Shown: positions 22,079 through 33,831 of the stretch, piece by piece
Position numbering within the stretch: position 1 is the stretch's first letter
Layout: every line of letters starts with the position of its first letter
Assembly: GCF_000321225.1 (NCBI RefSeq)
Contig: NW_004450480.1
Coordinates: forward strand, 4,585,001 to 4,649,000
DNA: 64,000 bases
Direction of reading: 5' to 3'
DNA from: Odobenus rosmarus divergens
Lineage: Eukaryota; Chordata; Mammalia; Carnivora; Odobenidae
Translations under genes and position numbers: made by a program
The notes under the pieces: generated by a model
What the model saw: only the letters and a program-made list of their open reading frames with translations
What the model was told of the DNA's origin: nothing
The model's database searches: none

Positions 22079-24139
22079 GTACTTTCAGAGAACTCATGAC
22101 TTAGTAGTATAGGGAAATGTGTACAGGTGTAAAGGCTGCACAAGGAGATCGGAGTTATTAGTAGAAGTCGAAAATGAAGTAGGGTAGGTATGCAAGAGAG
22201 GGAGGATACTAACCTATCAGAGAGGTTGGGACCAATATCTTACTATGTTTTTGCATCCCCCATGTAATGCCATCTTCCATTCACTTTCAAATCTCCCTGT
22301 AAACGAAATGTATGGAAAGGGGGGATTTCACTGATGTCCACAGTAGCTGCCGGGTCAGTCACCCCTGGCCTTTTTCTGCTTTGTCTCTGTGTGGCCTCTC
22401 ATCTTGTCTTTTGGGAGTGTCATTCTCTCTTACCACCTCTTTCCCAGAATGGATTATTTTTCCTTCCTTTCCCCAAGGCACTTTAAACAGAAATATTACG
22501 GAAAACAGTAGACTTTTAATGAGTTTTTGGGTAATCACAGACCATAGACAGATATGATTCCAGATTCAGTGTTTTACCTCCCTATAATCTTTTTGACCAC
22601 TCCTCACACCAGGGAATTTTCTTGCTGGTCATAACGCCCTCCTCTCCCCAAGAGACACTCAGCTGCTCAAAATTCTGGTGAATTTTCCATGACAAGCAGG
22701 TGAGCTCTTCCTCTCTTCCTCTTAACTCATGTCTAGACTTTCCTCTGCATTTCCAAAATGTCTCAGTGGTGCTCTGCTACACAAAGGACCACTGACACTG
22801 GGTGTCCAGCCTTAGCACTACAAAGAACTGGAAGGAGCTTCCCACTTAGAGATCACACATTAAAGCCGGAATCCCTTTTCCACTGATCAGAACAAAGAGT
22901 GCTCAGTGGGAGTGGAGAACTGTCTTTCCTGTTACACACCTCAGCCCGGTGATAGACATGCACAGGGACTCAAAGGTGTTTAGTAGCAGGCTAAACAGAA
23001 TGGGAAGGAGACAGAAAGAGCAGGGGATTAGGGAGGCAAGTTCCTATCAGAGTCTAGCACAGATAAATACAAGCTTGCAGGTGGGGCTTGGTGGGTGGAA
23101 AAGGGAACCATCTCTCCTGGAAACAAGTGAGGGAAGATAGGGACAGCCAAGATAAAAATTAAATGAATCATGATGTATGTTCCCCCCTTGATTTCCTCTG
23201 TACCTCGATATTAATGGGATGGGGTTGAGACCATTTTCTACCTTGAAATTTGTCCCAGGCCTCCTCTGCTGGGAGTGGCACATGGAACATGTCTAGGGAA
23301 CTGTGAACTTGGGAAAAAGATCAAATCCAGGGGAAAGAAAGAGTTTGGAACCCTCACGCTCCCTGGAAATGTGGAATCAGCCCTAAATGTGCCTCACAGA
23401 ACTCTAGGTGGCCTCTCCTTGAATTTATAGGAGTTATTTCACTTTCAAAAAATAAAATGTCAGCAAGCCTGGCTCTTATTTCTTCCCTTTGGTGTGTCTG
23501 GGACCCCCTCTAAAATCTCTCTCAGTTCCAAGGATGGCCAACACAAGGAACAAAATGTAACTGGATCCCAGCCAGCGCTTTTATGGTCTGCTACCTTACC
23601 AGACTACATAGATGTACAGAATTTTCCAGCTTTGCACTGAGCAAAGAAAAGGACAGAGAAACAATAACAAGCCACACTTTGCTTTCTTCCCAGGATGTTC
23701 TGACTTTGAAAAGGGATTGCCTTAGGCTGAAGTAATAAACAGCGTGAAGTGGGATGGATATATCAACATTCCCTCTCCCCAATGTGCCCAAGTTTGAGAC
23801 AAATCAAGTACAAATTTGTATTTTTATCCCCTTCTACTGATGTGAACAATAATAGGTGACGAGTTACTTGCCAATTCTCTAAACCACGTAGCTGACATAA
23901 TTTCATGATTGGAAGTACCTTTCAGACCACTTAGTTTTACCTCTTTACTGGCATTTAAATCCCTTTATAAAGTCCCCACAAAACCATTGTCTGGATTACC
24001 TGTGTAGATAACTCATCATCTTTAAGGATACTTCATTGCTTCCTTTGCTAGATACGACTAATGGAAAATCCTCATTTATCTAGCATCCCGGTCCATCTAC
24101 CATCAGTCCTATTTCAGCCCTACCAAGGCCATACAGTAC
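22079..24139. other. Anonymous sequence (2 kb)
   Basis: No gene, RNA or clear repeat recognised. Several short frames on both strands overlap and are unremarkable. Confidence 0.5.
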
Positions 24140-24955
24140 ATGGACTCTTCACTCACCCAGTCGCTGAGGCCAAAAATCTGAGAGTCATTCTTTATTCTTG
24201 TCTGTCTTTTATACTCACTCTCCAAAATATCAGTGAACACCATCAGATCTACCATTAAATTTATGCTGAGCTTTATGACTTTCATCTCTTCTTTTGCCAC
24301 CCAATGAACCACTATTGTTCTCTAGCAGAGACTACACAGTAATTTCCTAACTGGTTCCCAGGCCCTCATGTTTGCCTCCCTTTATCTCTTGCCTACATGG
24401 CACCCAAGCGGGGGGGCGGGGGGCGATGCTCTTTAAAAACATATTCTACCATGTTCCTCTCTTGGTCAAAACTTGCTGACAGCTTCCCAACTGACCCCTA
24501 CTGTAGTCACACAAGGCTCAACATGACCTGGAGTCCTCCTTTCTCCCCTATTCTCCTGCCTCTTTCTCCTTTGGTCATTGCTCTCTACCTACTTCTGGGT
24601 ATCCCTTAAAAAACCCAAGCCTTTGCATCCGCTATTCCCCCTTCCTGGAATGCTCCTTCTTTAGGTACCCCGTGGTTGGCTCCTTTGCTTCTGATCTCTG
24701 CTCAAGTGTTCCCACTTCAGAGAGGTCTTCTCTGACCACTCAGTCTCAAATATCACCACCACTCTTTACCCCCAGCTTTGATTATCTTCACAGTGTTTAT
24801 CATCTTCTGACATTTGATATAATTATTTCCAAAATGTGTTTATTGTCCATAACCCCTAACTAGCTTTCAAGCCCCATAAGAGCATGGATTTTGCACTTAC
24901 TCACTTCTGTAACCTGATACGTTTCAATAAAATTGTGCTATGAAAAGAGTGAATG
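24140..24955 (+). mobile_element. L2 LINE, long 3' fragment
   Basis: About 0.8 kb collinear with L2: CCAAAAATCTGAGAGTCATT, AACTGGTTCCCAGGCCCTCA, GCTGACAGCTTCCCAACTGA, CAACATGACCTGGAGTCCTC, CTTTGCATCCGCTATTCCCC, CTGGAATGCTCCTTCTTTAG, TCTGCTCAAGTGTTCCCACT, AGAGAGGTCTTCTCTGACCA, CAGTGTTTATCATCTTCTGA, and a terminal diverged AATAAAATTG. A G-rich interruption (GCGGGGGGGCGGGGGGCG) is at 24409-24425. Reading frames are broken. Confidence 0.88.
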
Positions 24956-25702
24956 AGTAAAGGACTATCATCATCTTTACTCTTTCTTCCAAACAACTAT
25001 CCTCTAGTCATTTGAAGATATTTACTTATCTCCATGCCAATCTTCCTCCAGAATAAACAATCCCATTCCATCAGTGGTCTACACACGGTTTCCAATCCCC
25101 TTCCCTCCTGGTTCCCCTTTTCTCTCCTCCATTTGGTGTGTCAGTGCTCCTCTCACAGGGGGCTGGTGCTGGACCAGTGTAGCAGGTAAGTGCATGGGTT
25201 CTGGAGTCAGTCTGAAAGGTTTCGATGACTTCTTTACCCTGATTTGTTGATCTGACCACTAATGACTTGTTTACATTGATGCAAGGCACTCGATGTTCTT
25301 TGGTAATAAACAATAGCAACTGGCTAACCTAAACAATAAAAACATGAACTTATTAGAATTATATGAACCGGCAAAGAGATCAGATGAAAAAAAATCAGGC
25401 CCTGGAAAAATCAGAAATAGAAAGAGCTTGGGGACCAAAGCAGTAGGGCCACTTCTTCAGAGTGCTGATGTTGGGTGTTACCAGCTTCACTATTTTCTTT
25501 CCTTGTTCTACTCCATTTACAAGTCAAGTGCCTGGAACTGATAATGCTATGGGTTTGTTTTGACTCACGTTTCCACACTTTGGCCTGGAACTGGACTGAT
25601 GTTCGACAAGACTGTACATAATGGTGGAGAGACAGTTACCCAAAGAAAGAAAGAGGATGGAATGGATATTGGGCAGGCACGTGGGCGGATGCCCACTTCA
25701 CT
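24956..25702. other. Anonymous sequence with a MIR 5' scrap
   Basis: 25177-25225 (CAGGTAAGTGCATGGGTTCT, GGAGTCAGTCTGAAAGG) looks like a MIR head. It may be the 5' half of the MIR at 25703 separated by about 480 bp of unassigned DNA. Confidence 0.45.
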
Positions 25703-25848
25703 CTCTAACCTTCCAACCTGTTTCCTAAGGTGTGAAAGGGGCATAATAACAGTGATCCCTCATGGGTTGTCTGAAGTTTAAATAGGATAATACATAGAAA
25801 GGTTTTAGCACAGTGCCTGGCACAGAATAAGCCTACAGCGAGTAGGGG
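25703..25848 (+). mobile_element. MIR SINE, 3' half
   Basis: GTGTGAAAGGGGCATAATAA, CCTCATGGGTTGTCTGAAGT, TTAGCACAGTGCCTGGCACA and GAATAAGCCTAC follow MIR. Confidence 0.8.
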
Positions 25849-28756
25849 ACCCACAATGAAATTCAATACTCTAAGTGTATTAGAGCGGGACACCATTTTC
25901 CTCATTTCAGACCCTAGTAACAAAGGCAGGCGTGGAACGCACATTTTCTCCAGCCACAGTCATGAATGACTCTAACTCAGCTTCTTGTCAGCCAAGACTC
26001 TTAAGTCGTCTCCATCGATGCTTCCGTCAGCTCTTAAATCTCCCTCCTCACCCTGACACAGCTGACTGTTTGGTCTTTACACTTACTTCACGACACTTAA
26101 TCTTGTTAGATAATAACCCATCACTGTGTCTCCTCCATAGCCTGGAATCTGGATTCTATCTTCTAACAAAAACTTTTAGCTTTGTGTTACCAGATTAACT
26201 GAGATTACAAGAGAAAAATGCATATGAAATCCTTTGCAAATATGAAGCACAACACAAATTAAAGGTATTATTTTAGTGGCCCTTTGGGTCTTCCCAAGTG
26301 GCAATGGATGCAAACTTGTTAGCACGGTGTCTGTTTTCCTGGCACACGCCCAATTCCTTATTTTCCAGTTTCAGTTCCACCAGCTGAAATAATGCCATGC
26401 ACCTCTCAGAGCAAGCACACCGAAGTACTTTACAAGCAACAGTATGTGGGGTTTTCCCATTACCATCAGTCTTCTGGATAACTTCAAGGAATTCAGGTTT
26501 TAAGCAGACAGCAATCTAATTCTGAAGCCATACGGGCATATGTTCTCCATCTTTCAAATTTGACCTTGGCTGGCTTCAAAAGCAACAACCAGTGCTATTT
26601 CAGAGCAAATGTAATTTACATTATCTGATTGTCAACAATGCAGTATCTCTACTCTTTACATGGTCATGGTCATGGAGATAGCTACAATAAAGACTTTATA
26701 TGAATAGCTCTGGTTAGGGATTTAGAGTAATGTTATTTACATAACTTCAGCTTCTTCTGTGGAAACCATGCAGAGCAGTGATATTCTCTGAAGAATGTAT
26801 TAATGATCTATGCCTGCTGGGTGCATGTCCTTCATCTTTTTACAAATTTACTTAGATGCCAAATAAAACTCCTTAGCACTACTGTTCTTTTGACTGGAAT
26901 TAAATTCACTCCACTATATTAAAACAAAATAGAGACATTTTACTATACAAAGATAATACATATCTCTGTGCTTTAAGCCATGGTCGGTACACTGAGGTGC
27001 CCTGATGTGTTTGTCTGATGCTGGTAGTGTTGTTTTGGATTCCTATTTCCTATGCCACTATAAGTGTTCATGCCTTTCCCATTAATCTTTCATATTGACA
27101 TTTATTATGTTTATATATTTGAGGAAAGTAAATACCTTTCCTGTTCTGTTCAAAAACATTTTCAGCAGATACCAAACTCAGTGAAGTATAGTTTTTCGGC
27201 CTTCTAAATCCAGGCCTCTTTAAAACATATGATGAGGCCTTTGAGAAGTGATTAAAGGTCTCTATTCCCCAAACCAGTCCTTGATCCTCAAAGGAAAGTG
27301 CCTCTAGCCATAACTGATCTCTAACAGAATAAGGCAGGAGTGAACAGCTGAACACAAGAGGAGTACTTGGGGGAAATGCAGACTGTGAGCAGATACTTTT
27401 CTTCTGTCTTCGAGAATTCCCCACTCCAGAGGTATGACCAAGCTAAATTTCTGGTATTCTTGAACAGTCCCCGAGCCATTGGAGGGTATTCTGGCTTCAA
27501 TCCTCCTCGAGATAAGAAAAGTTCAGCTGTGACAGGAAGCATTTTCCGGCTGGAGCATGTATGTTACAGCGCCTGGGAGGGAGAGAGGTTTGCTGAATTG
27601 TGGCAAAGAGGATTCTAAACAAAGGCCTTGGAAAGTGAGAGTGTCCCCTGCAGAGAGACATGATGATTTCATCTCAGTCCCCAGCTCTGCTCCCCAAGCA
27701 TGCAAGGGATTTTGTGTCTCCTCACAGCTTTGATTCTCTGAATGCTAATTGGAAAATGTAAACCTGATAATGCTTCTCTCCCATCTATTTATTATTTGTA
27801 CTTGGATGAATTCTGGCCTCACAAGGTGAGCTCATGATCTTTGGTGTAAGATGCTTTATAGGGGCAGTTTTTTTATTTACCCTCCATACTACTTTTTAAA
27901 CATCCTGGGGCCAGATTCCATTATTTCCTCTTTCTTTGCTGACTTCACAAAGCAGATGATTATTCCCATAAACTGGCCTTCTCCCTCTTTTTCATCTTTT
28001 GCTAGTAAGAGCGGAGATAAAACCCATATAGGTTTCCCTAGAAGATAAGACCCAAGTGAGCCTACAAGGTGAATGTATATGTGAAATGATATAATGAATT
28101 AAAACAATGCAGTTTCTATAATGTGACATCATGACTTGGTATTTGGGAAGTACATATGAGCTGGGACTCAACAACCAAGTATGAATTAGGGGAAGGAAAA
28201 CATAGGCCGAGGGGTTGCATAGTAAGACTTTGTAATCTCCTTTAGTGGCAGGATCTCAAAATGTAGTTAAGCTCAGGATAACCTGTGGAATTTGGTGCTG
28301 ATCATGCAGTCTTGTGAATGACCCTCAGGTCAGAGATGACTCTTATCTCAGGGCCTGTTTTGTGTTATCCTCTCTGGTTCAATCTTCCGTGCAGCAGACG
28401 ATCGTCAGAGCCCTCGGCTGCACTGTGGAATGTCACATGTGTTATAACAAATGCCTTCTATGCATGAAGGTACATGCAAAGGGCATATTGTAGCACTAAG
28501 GACCCTGCCCTGCAAATCTTGTTTCATATCATGTGTGGGAAAATGATGCGCTTTAGGTTTTGTTGTATGAGATCATTTAACTTTGTTTTCTGTGTATTTA
28601 ATTGAATTGCAGAGCCCTACTAGCATTTAAAACACACTATTCCATGCTAAGTTCTATCACATTATTTAGCTAAGGTAGAAGAAGTACTAGGGCACTCATA
28701 TGCCACCAGATGAAGGGGAAGATTCTTCCAGATAACCAATGGGTGAAGAAGAAAAA
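25849..28756. other. Anonymous sequence (2.9 kb)
   Basis: No gene supported. 26196-26282 resembles a MIR/MIR3 3' end (TTTGCAAATATGAAGCACAA, TTAAAGGTATTATTTT). 26560-26840 is AT-rich, repeat-free and could be conserved non-coding DNA. Overlapping frames at 27068-27618 (73-118 codons, three of them) have no recognisable domain. Confidence 0.45.
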
Positions 28757-28968
28757 TACTTGGAGCAGCAATTCTCAAATTACTATGCATAACATTCACT
28801 TTGGACTTGCTAACACACACACACACACACACACACACCCATGCCCCAACCATGGGGAATCCAGTTCTCTAAGTGTTAGCTGAGGCTCTCTATATTTTTA
28901 ACAAGCTCCTGGGTGATTTGGAGGCAGGTCATACACTGGCCATACTTTTAGAAGTACTTAACTTGGAA
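28757..28968. mobile_element. MER5-type (hAT) DNA transposon with an internal (AC)n
   Basis: GCAGCAATTCTCAAATTACT at the left, TTTAACAAGCTCCTGGGTGA near the right and CATACTTTTAGAAGTACTT at the end follow MER5A/B order. The centre has been replaced by an (AC)n microsatellite at about 28811-28838. Confidence 0.6.
28811..28838. repeat. (AC)14 microsatellite
   Basis: Uninterrupted AC dinucleotides. The opposite strand gives an artefactual run of Val-Cys codons in a 63-codon frame. Confidence 0.95.
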
Positions 28969-28971
28969 AGT

Positions 28972-29196
28972 ATTACATGATATAGAAAAGAACTCAGACA
29001 TGGGAGCCCAGCTGGCCTGGGTTTGGCTGCAGTGCTGTTTATTGGTCAAGTTTCTTACCTTCTTTAAGCTTTATTTTGTTCATCTATAGAATCAGTATAA
29101 TGGTACCCCCCTGATAGTACAACACTTAGTACATTGCTGGGTACGTGACAGGAGCGCGATATAAATCACAATTCTTCTTCTTATTATTATTATGTT
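28972..29196 (+). mobile_element. MIR SINE
   Basis: Near-complete MIR: AGAACTCAGACATGGGAGCC, CTGGCCTGGGTTTGGCTGCA, GTCAAGTTTCTTACCTTCTT, TTGTTCATCTATAGAATCAG, ACTTAGTACATTGCTGGGTA and a terminal TTATTATTATTATG. Confidence 0.85.
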
Positions 29197-29763
29197 CAAG
29201 GAAGTGCTAGAGTGACCTCAACATGAGACAAACTCCTGTAAAGCAGGGAGTAGGGCCAAGCCAAGAAAAGAGCTTTAGATATTGGTAGATACGCTATTAT
29301 CAGAGAATGGCCAGTCCATTCTCTGCATATGTAGCTTCCTTCTTTTTATTCCCTGGGCTCTTTTCTTATTTAAAGGTAAACCCCACAAAACTTGTTTTGT
29401 TAATATAAATTATATTCTCTTGTGGATATACTAGAAAAATATGGAGTGAGATACTCTTATTTTTCTTTTTTTCCCATGCCAGTTGAAGGCGTTATCCCTG
29501 AGGCTGTTCTAATATTCCAAAGAAGTGCTCAAAGACAGTGACTACGGGAAGGGAAAAATGCCAGGAAGGTGTGTTCTGACACTCAACTACTCTGCAGTGA
29601 CGGGAGCTATCTGCATAGCTCCGTTTTCCAAAGCAGGATTCAGCACTCCAACTTACCACTCGCAAAAAGGATGTGATAGGTCGGGGAGTTGGTAATGGTG
29701 GTGGTGGAGATGGGGCCTGTTTCACAGTCGTGTCACCATGCAGTTGTACTAGGTCCCATGCTT
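29197..29763. other. Anonymous sequence
   Basis: No gene or repeat recognised. Confidence 0.5.
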
Positions 29764-29910
29764 AGAAGGGCCCCACACTGGAGGGATGGGGTGGCTGGGT
29801 GATAGACATTGGGGAGGATAAGTGCTGTGGTGAGCGCTGTGAATTGTGCAAGACTGTTGAATCACAGACCTGTACCTCTGAAACAAATAATACATTATAT
29901 GTTAAAAAAA

Positions 29911-29952
29911 GAAGAAGAAGAAGAAGAAGAAGAAGAAGAAGAAGAAGAAGAA
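29911..29952. repeat. (GAA)14 microsatellite in the L1 3' UTR
   Basis: Fourteen uninterrupted GAA units. The homologous site in the minus-strand L1 at 36278-36292 has five TTC units. Confidence 0.97.
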
Positions 29953-30046
29953 GATAGCAGGAAGGGAAGAATGAAGGGGGGAAGTCATAGGGGGAGACAA
30001 ACCATGAGAGAGTATGGACTCTGAGAAACAAACTGAGGGTTCTAGA

Positions 30047-30068
30047 GGGGAGGGGGTGGGGGGATGGG
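30047..30068 (+). other. G-quadruplex-capable motif in the L1 3' UTR
   Basis: G-runs of 4, 5, 6 and 3 separated by one- or two-base loops. The matching C-rich tract occurs in the minus-strand L1 at 36161-36183. Confidence 0.75.
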
Positions 30069-30253
30069 CTAGCCTGGTGATGGGTATTAAAGAGGGCGTG
30101 TACTGCATGGAGCACTGGGTGTTATATGCAAACAACGAATCATGGAACAATACATCAAAAACTAATGATGTAATGTATGGTGATTAACATAACATAATAA
30201 AAAAAATAGGTTATAATCTAAAAAAAAAAAAAAAAAAGAAGGGCCCCACACTG

Positions 30254-32147
30254 CTTTTACTACTCTTCTGTCGCCCTCTTGAAATTTTTAATTCTGAACA
30301 ACGGCACTACATTTTCATTTTGCCCTGGGTCTCATGTTTTGTAGCTGGTCCTGGATGTATATTAGGAGGGCTACTATAGCTATTATTAAGGACACCACCA
30401 AGGGGGCCGGGGTTTAAAACATCGATGTACTCTGATTTATACTCTGAAGAGATTTTTCTTCTGCTGAGCGAGAACAGTTCATAGGTAAAGGGGAAGAAGA
30501 ATGGAAGCAAAAAGACCAGTAAGAAAAGATATCATTCTAGTATCTAGGTAAGAGATGATCATGTAATGGGTTAGATTATGTAAATGAAATACCCCAGGCC
30601 CCAGAAGGAATTTGAGTTGAGATACATTTGTGGTGGCAGAGCCAACAAGGCTAAAGTTTAACCAAAAAAATGTCTTGCTGTTACAAACTTCTGCCGTCAA
30701 CAAGATGGCCTCTTGAGAAGTGAGGGAAATGCTCAGGAGCCATGCTGGCGGGAGTAGTGTGTTGTACACAAGATTTTCGGCACTGACCCTGACAGCTTTG
30801 GGGCCTGGAGTCTAATGACCCAGTCGAATGAGAGCTCTGCAGAGCGGGTTTCAGGCTGACCCAGGTCGCCCAGTGGCGAATCTCGTGTGTGGGGCAGAGG
30901 AAGAGCCTAACTTGCAACTGTGGTCCCAAGCTGCTGCTGACAGCAATTATTGATGGCGGTCCTTTGTCCTGACTTGGTGGCAGTCAATGAATGAAGAGGC
31001 TAATGTTGTAGACTGGATACATCAGTACAAGCTTGTTAAGCAGAAACAGCAGAAGAAAACCACCCAAACACCAGTTAAATGGTTGTTTTAGAGCTCCAAT
31101 ATTGTCTAGACTAGAGAGGGCAGTATTTAAATATTTATAGTGGTTTCTTGTTTACTACGTTTTATTTTCTTTGGCCTGTGGAAAATATTACAAAGATGAA
31201 TTTCATGGTTGTTACTGATGATTAAATTCCATAATTAATTTTAAACTCAACATGACCTACTGCTATTTCTTTAATCTAACTAATGAGACTCTTTGGAATT
31301 TACATTAACCAATTAATCAACAAGACTTTGGGGAAGATATTAGGACTGCAAGTCCCCATAGCCACAAAGTCAACAGTCCATTCAAATTTAGAAACCTCAG
31401 AGACCCAAGCTTATTTTATTCCCACCTACATCGACTTTAATCATGTTTATGAAGTGCATGGAGCTACCGTTATTTTTCTTTAATTTCTTTAGCTTAGTCT
31501 GGTTATGGAGCTGAGAATGTCACATGGTCTTGAGATAATGAGCTTTTTTTGTAGTGGCTCCATGACAGGCTTTTGTGTTTCCTCCATTAAAATGGAAAAA
31601 GAAAGCTAGGTTGGCTATTCTTAAATGAAAAATGATTCTCCAAGTCTGTGCCGATATTTTGGGTTAACAAATCTACCATACTGTGTTGAAATGAAAGTAG
31701 GACCCTAAAAATGCACACTGCCCACCTCTTTGTTCTCCTTCAGAAATAACTGAAACACAACTTTAAGGTTTTCCAATTACTTCTACCTTGCACTCTGGTT
31801 GTGCTGGGTTTTTGCTAAGGCATCATTCCCATTTGATGAAATGACCGTAAAAGAAAGAGCATAAAGCCCTTCAAAAACAAGATAACACCATCCAATGAAT
31901 TGGTCTTTCATCAGACTGAAACCTTTTAGCCTGTTTTCATGTGTAAAGCAAAATTGGGGCTTCAGAACTGCATTGGCCAACAGGCAAATGTATTTGTTTT
32001 AATTTGTGTATTCAATCGGTCTTAGAATCCACTTTAAAGATACACAAATATTTTCTTTGGAAATGCAGACACTTCCTGCATTTATGAAGGGAAAAATAAA
32101 TGAAAGCTCTGTTTGTTTTGCAGGACCAGATGTGGGTTGGCTACAAC
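30254..32147. other. Anonymous sequence (1.9 kb)
   Basis: No gene supported. A 34-codon frame from the ATG at about 30987 to a stop near 31089 is rich in Lys/Gln but too short to call. No repeat recognised. Confidence 0.45.
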
Positions 32148-32290
32148 GTGGGATGGAGCAAAAAACACTGGGACTAGCTTGGGGCCCCACTCTAGCACCA
32201 GCTATGACCTTGGGCAAGTCACAGACACCCTCCCCCAGCCTCACCGTCAACTGTAAAATAGCAGTAAAATACTGATATGAATGTTAAGGT
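32148..32290 (+). mobile_element. MIR SINE, 5' and central part
   Basis: GGGGCCCCACTCTAGCACCA, GCTATGACCTTGGGCAAGTC, ACAGACACCCTCCCCCAGCC and ACTGTAAAATAGCAGTAAAA are MIR blocks. Confidence 0.75.
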
Positions 32291-33271
32291 TTCTTCTCCT
32301 TCCCCAATTTGTCAATACCAGGAGCCACTTCCTTTTTTTTTCTTCATTTCTACATTTTCGATAATTTAATGAGATTTTTCTTGCACTAATTTGCAACTCA
32401 GTTCAGTATATTTCCCATATCATTCACCTTCTCCCCCCATTAAAAAAAAAAAAAAAGAACAATTCTTTTACCCTCTGGTGAACCTCCAGGGCAAAGCAAG
32501 ATGTCTTTCCAGAGGGATTTAATTAGAGGCTTATTGATTTTCCTCACATTGGTCCATTGTCCCTTCGTTTTTCAGTTGTTTATAAACACATAAACTCGCA
32601 TTTAAGTGTTTACAGGCACAGATTATGTAAACAATTATTGTAGAGTCAAGAAAACATATAATCACAGAAGGTTGTTGGTTGTTGATACATTTTAAAATAT
32701 TTGACTTTACTCCTGGAAAGAAAAAGGGTGAAAAAATGTGAACAGCCCACGGCCTACATTATATTTTATGTAAACTAAGATCTGATCTAATCCGTCCAGT
32801 CATCCACCCATCATTCCTCCTAGCAGAAAACACTGATGTCTGTAGCATGATGGCAACATATGCTCATCTTGGGGATGATTTGAATTTCAGTACTATAACT
32901 CTTAGAGTTGCCATAGAATTTCACTTTTTGACTAGTCTCCTCTATCAAGCAAGCGAATATATTCCACGCACTAAGACACAGTTATGAAAGGCCCGATGAG
33001 CTACATATTGTACAGAGTTATCACAGGTCTCATGAATGATTTCCTCCAGTCCTTCATAGATTATTCTAATATCACCTCCATATTTCCTTGCAGAGCTGCA
33101 ATCATTTTTCTGACTTTAAATGTAGTTTTCCCTTAGTCAAAAGAAGTTTCATAGAAATTGACTCCTGCAAAATGTTTACAAAGGACAAGTTTTTCTTCCT
33201 TCTGCGTAGTTAATGTTCCCCTGGGAATGGGATTTGGGATCAACTCTGAAATACATTACTGGAAGATACAA
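32291..33271. other. Anonymous AT-rich sequence
   Basis: A T run lies near 32333-32341 and poly(A) at 32441-32455. Contains the forkhead-like motif cluster at 32576-32640 (separate entry). No gene supported. Confidence 0.5.
32576..32640. promoter_or_regulatory. Candidate forkhead-motif cluster with a perfect palindrome
   Basis: TGTTTATAAACA (32577-32588) is a perfect 12 bp palindrome made of two overlapping forkhead-like half sites. GTGTTTAC (about 32607-32614) and TGTAAACAATTATTG (about 32626-32640) follow within 40 bp. The motifs are visible; any binding is inference, since such AT-rich words also arise by chance. Confidence 0.3.
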
Positions 33272-33580
33272 CTAAAACTTTCACGGACACAAAAAGACAA
33301 AGACTGTGCGATTCCCACTCATAGGAGTTATCTAGAGTAGTTAAACTCACAGAGACAGCAGAATGACGCATGATTGCCAGAGGCTGAGGCAGGGGGTAAA
33401 GGGTGGGAATGAAGAGTTAGTATTTAAAGGATCCAGAGTTTCAGTTTGGGAAGAGGAGATGGGTGGTGGTGATAGTTACACCACAGTGTGAATGTATTTA
33501 ATGCCACAGAACTATATACTTAAAAACAGTTAAAATGAAAAATTTTATGTTATGTATATTTTGCAACAATTTAAAAAAAT
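33272..33580 (+). mobile_element. Old L1 (L1M) 3' UTR fragment
   Basis: Blocks GACTGTGCGATTCCCACTCA, CTAGAGTAGTTAAACTCACA, GATTGCCAGAGGCTGAGGCA, GTGTGAATGTATTTAATGCC, CTATATACTTAAAAACAGTT, TTTTATGTTATGTATATTTT are the L1MA/MB-type 3' UTR. No coding part. Confidence 0.85.
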
Positions 33581-33831
33581 GGAAAACCTTTCAAAATATT
33601 CTGAATCTCTCATTTAGTTTTCAGCTATAGGATAGTCCAGGATGCTGATTTAATTGGTCAGTTTGTAAAGTAATGAATATTCCAGATGTTCAAGCTAAAA
33701 TTTGGTGAAGTTCCTCAGCAAAAAAATAGAAATTACAATTTAAATTTTGAGCATCTTAATACTTTCTTAATAACTGAAAAAATAAGGCAGTTATTACAAC
33801 AAATGTTGACCTAAAGGTGTCGTATCTCTAG

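Larger units (their letters stand above)
29764..30253 (+). mobile_element. Young L1 insertion, 3' UTR only
   Basis: Insert 29781-30236 is the terminal 456 bp of a carnivoran L1: TGTACCTCTGAAACAAATAA, the (GAA)n segment, GGGAGACAAACCATGAGAGA, a G-rich polypurine stretch, AGCACTGGGTGTTATATGCA, ATGATGTAATGTATGGTGAT and a poly(A) tail. A perfect 17 bp target duplication, AGAAGGGCCCCACACTG, lies at 29764-29780 and 30237-30253. Extreme 5' truncation leaves no coding sequence. Confidence 0.97.

Noticed and set aside
29809..30024. Poly-glutamate frame
   Set aside because: Produced by the (GAA)14 tract in an L1 3' UTR.
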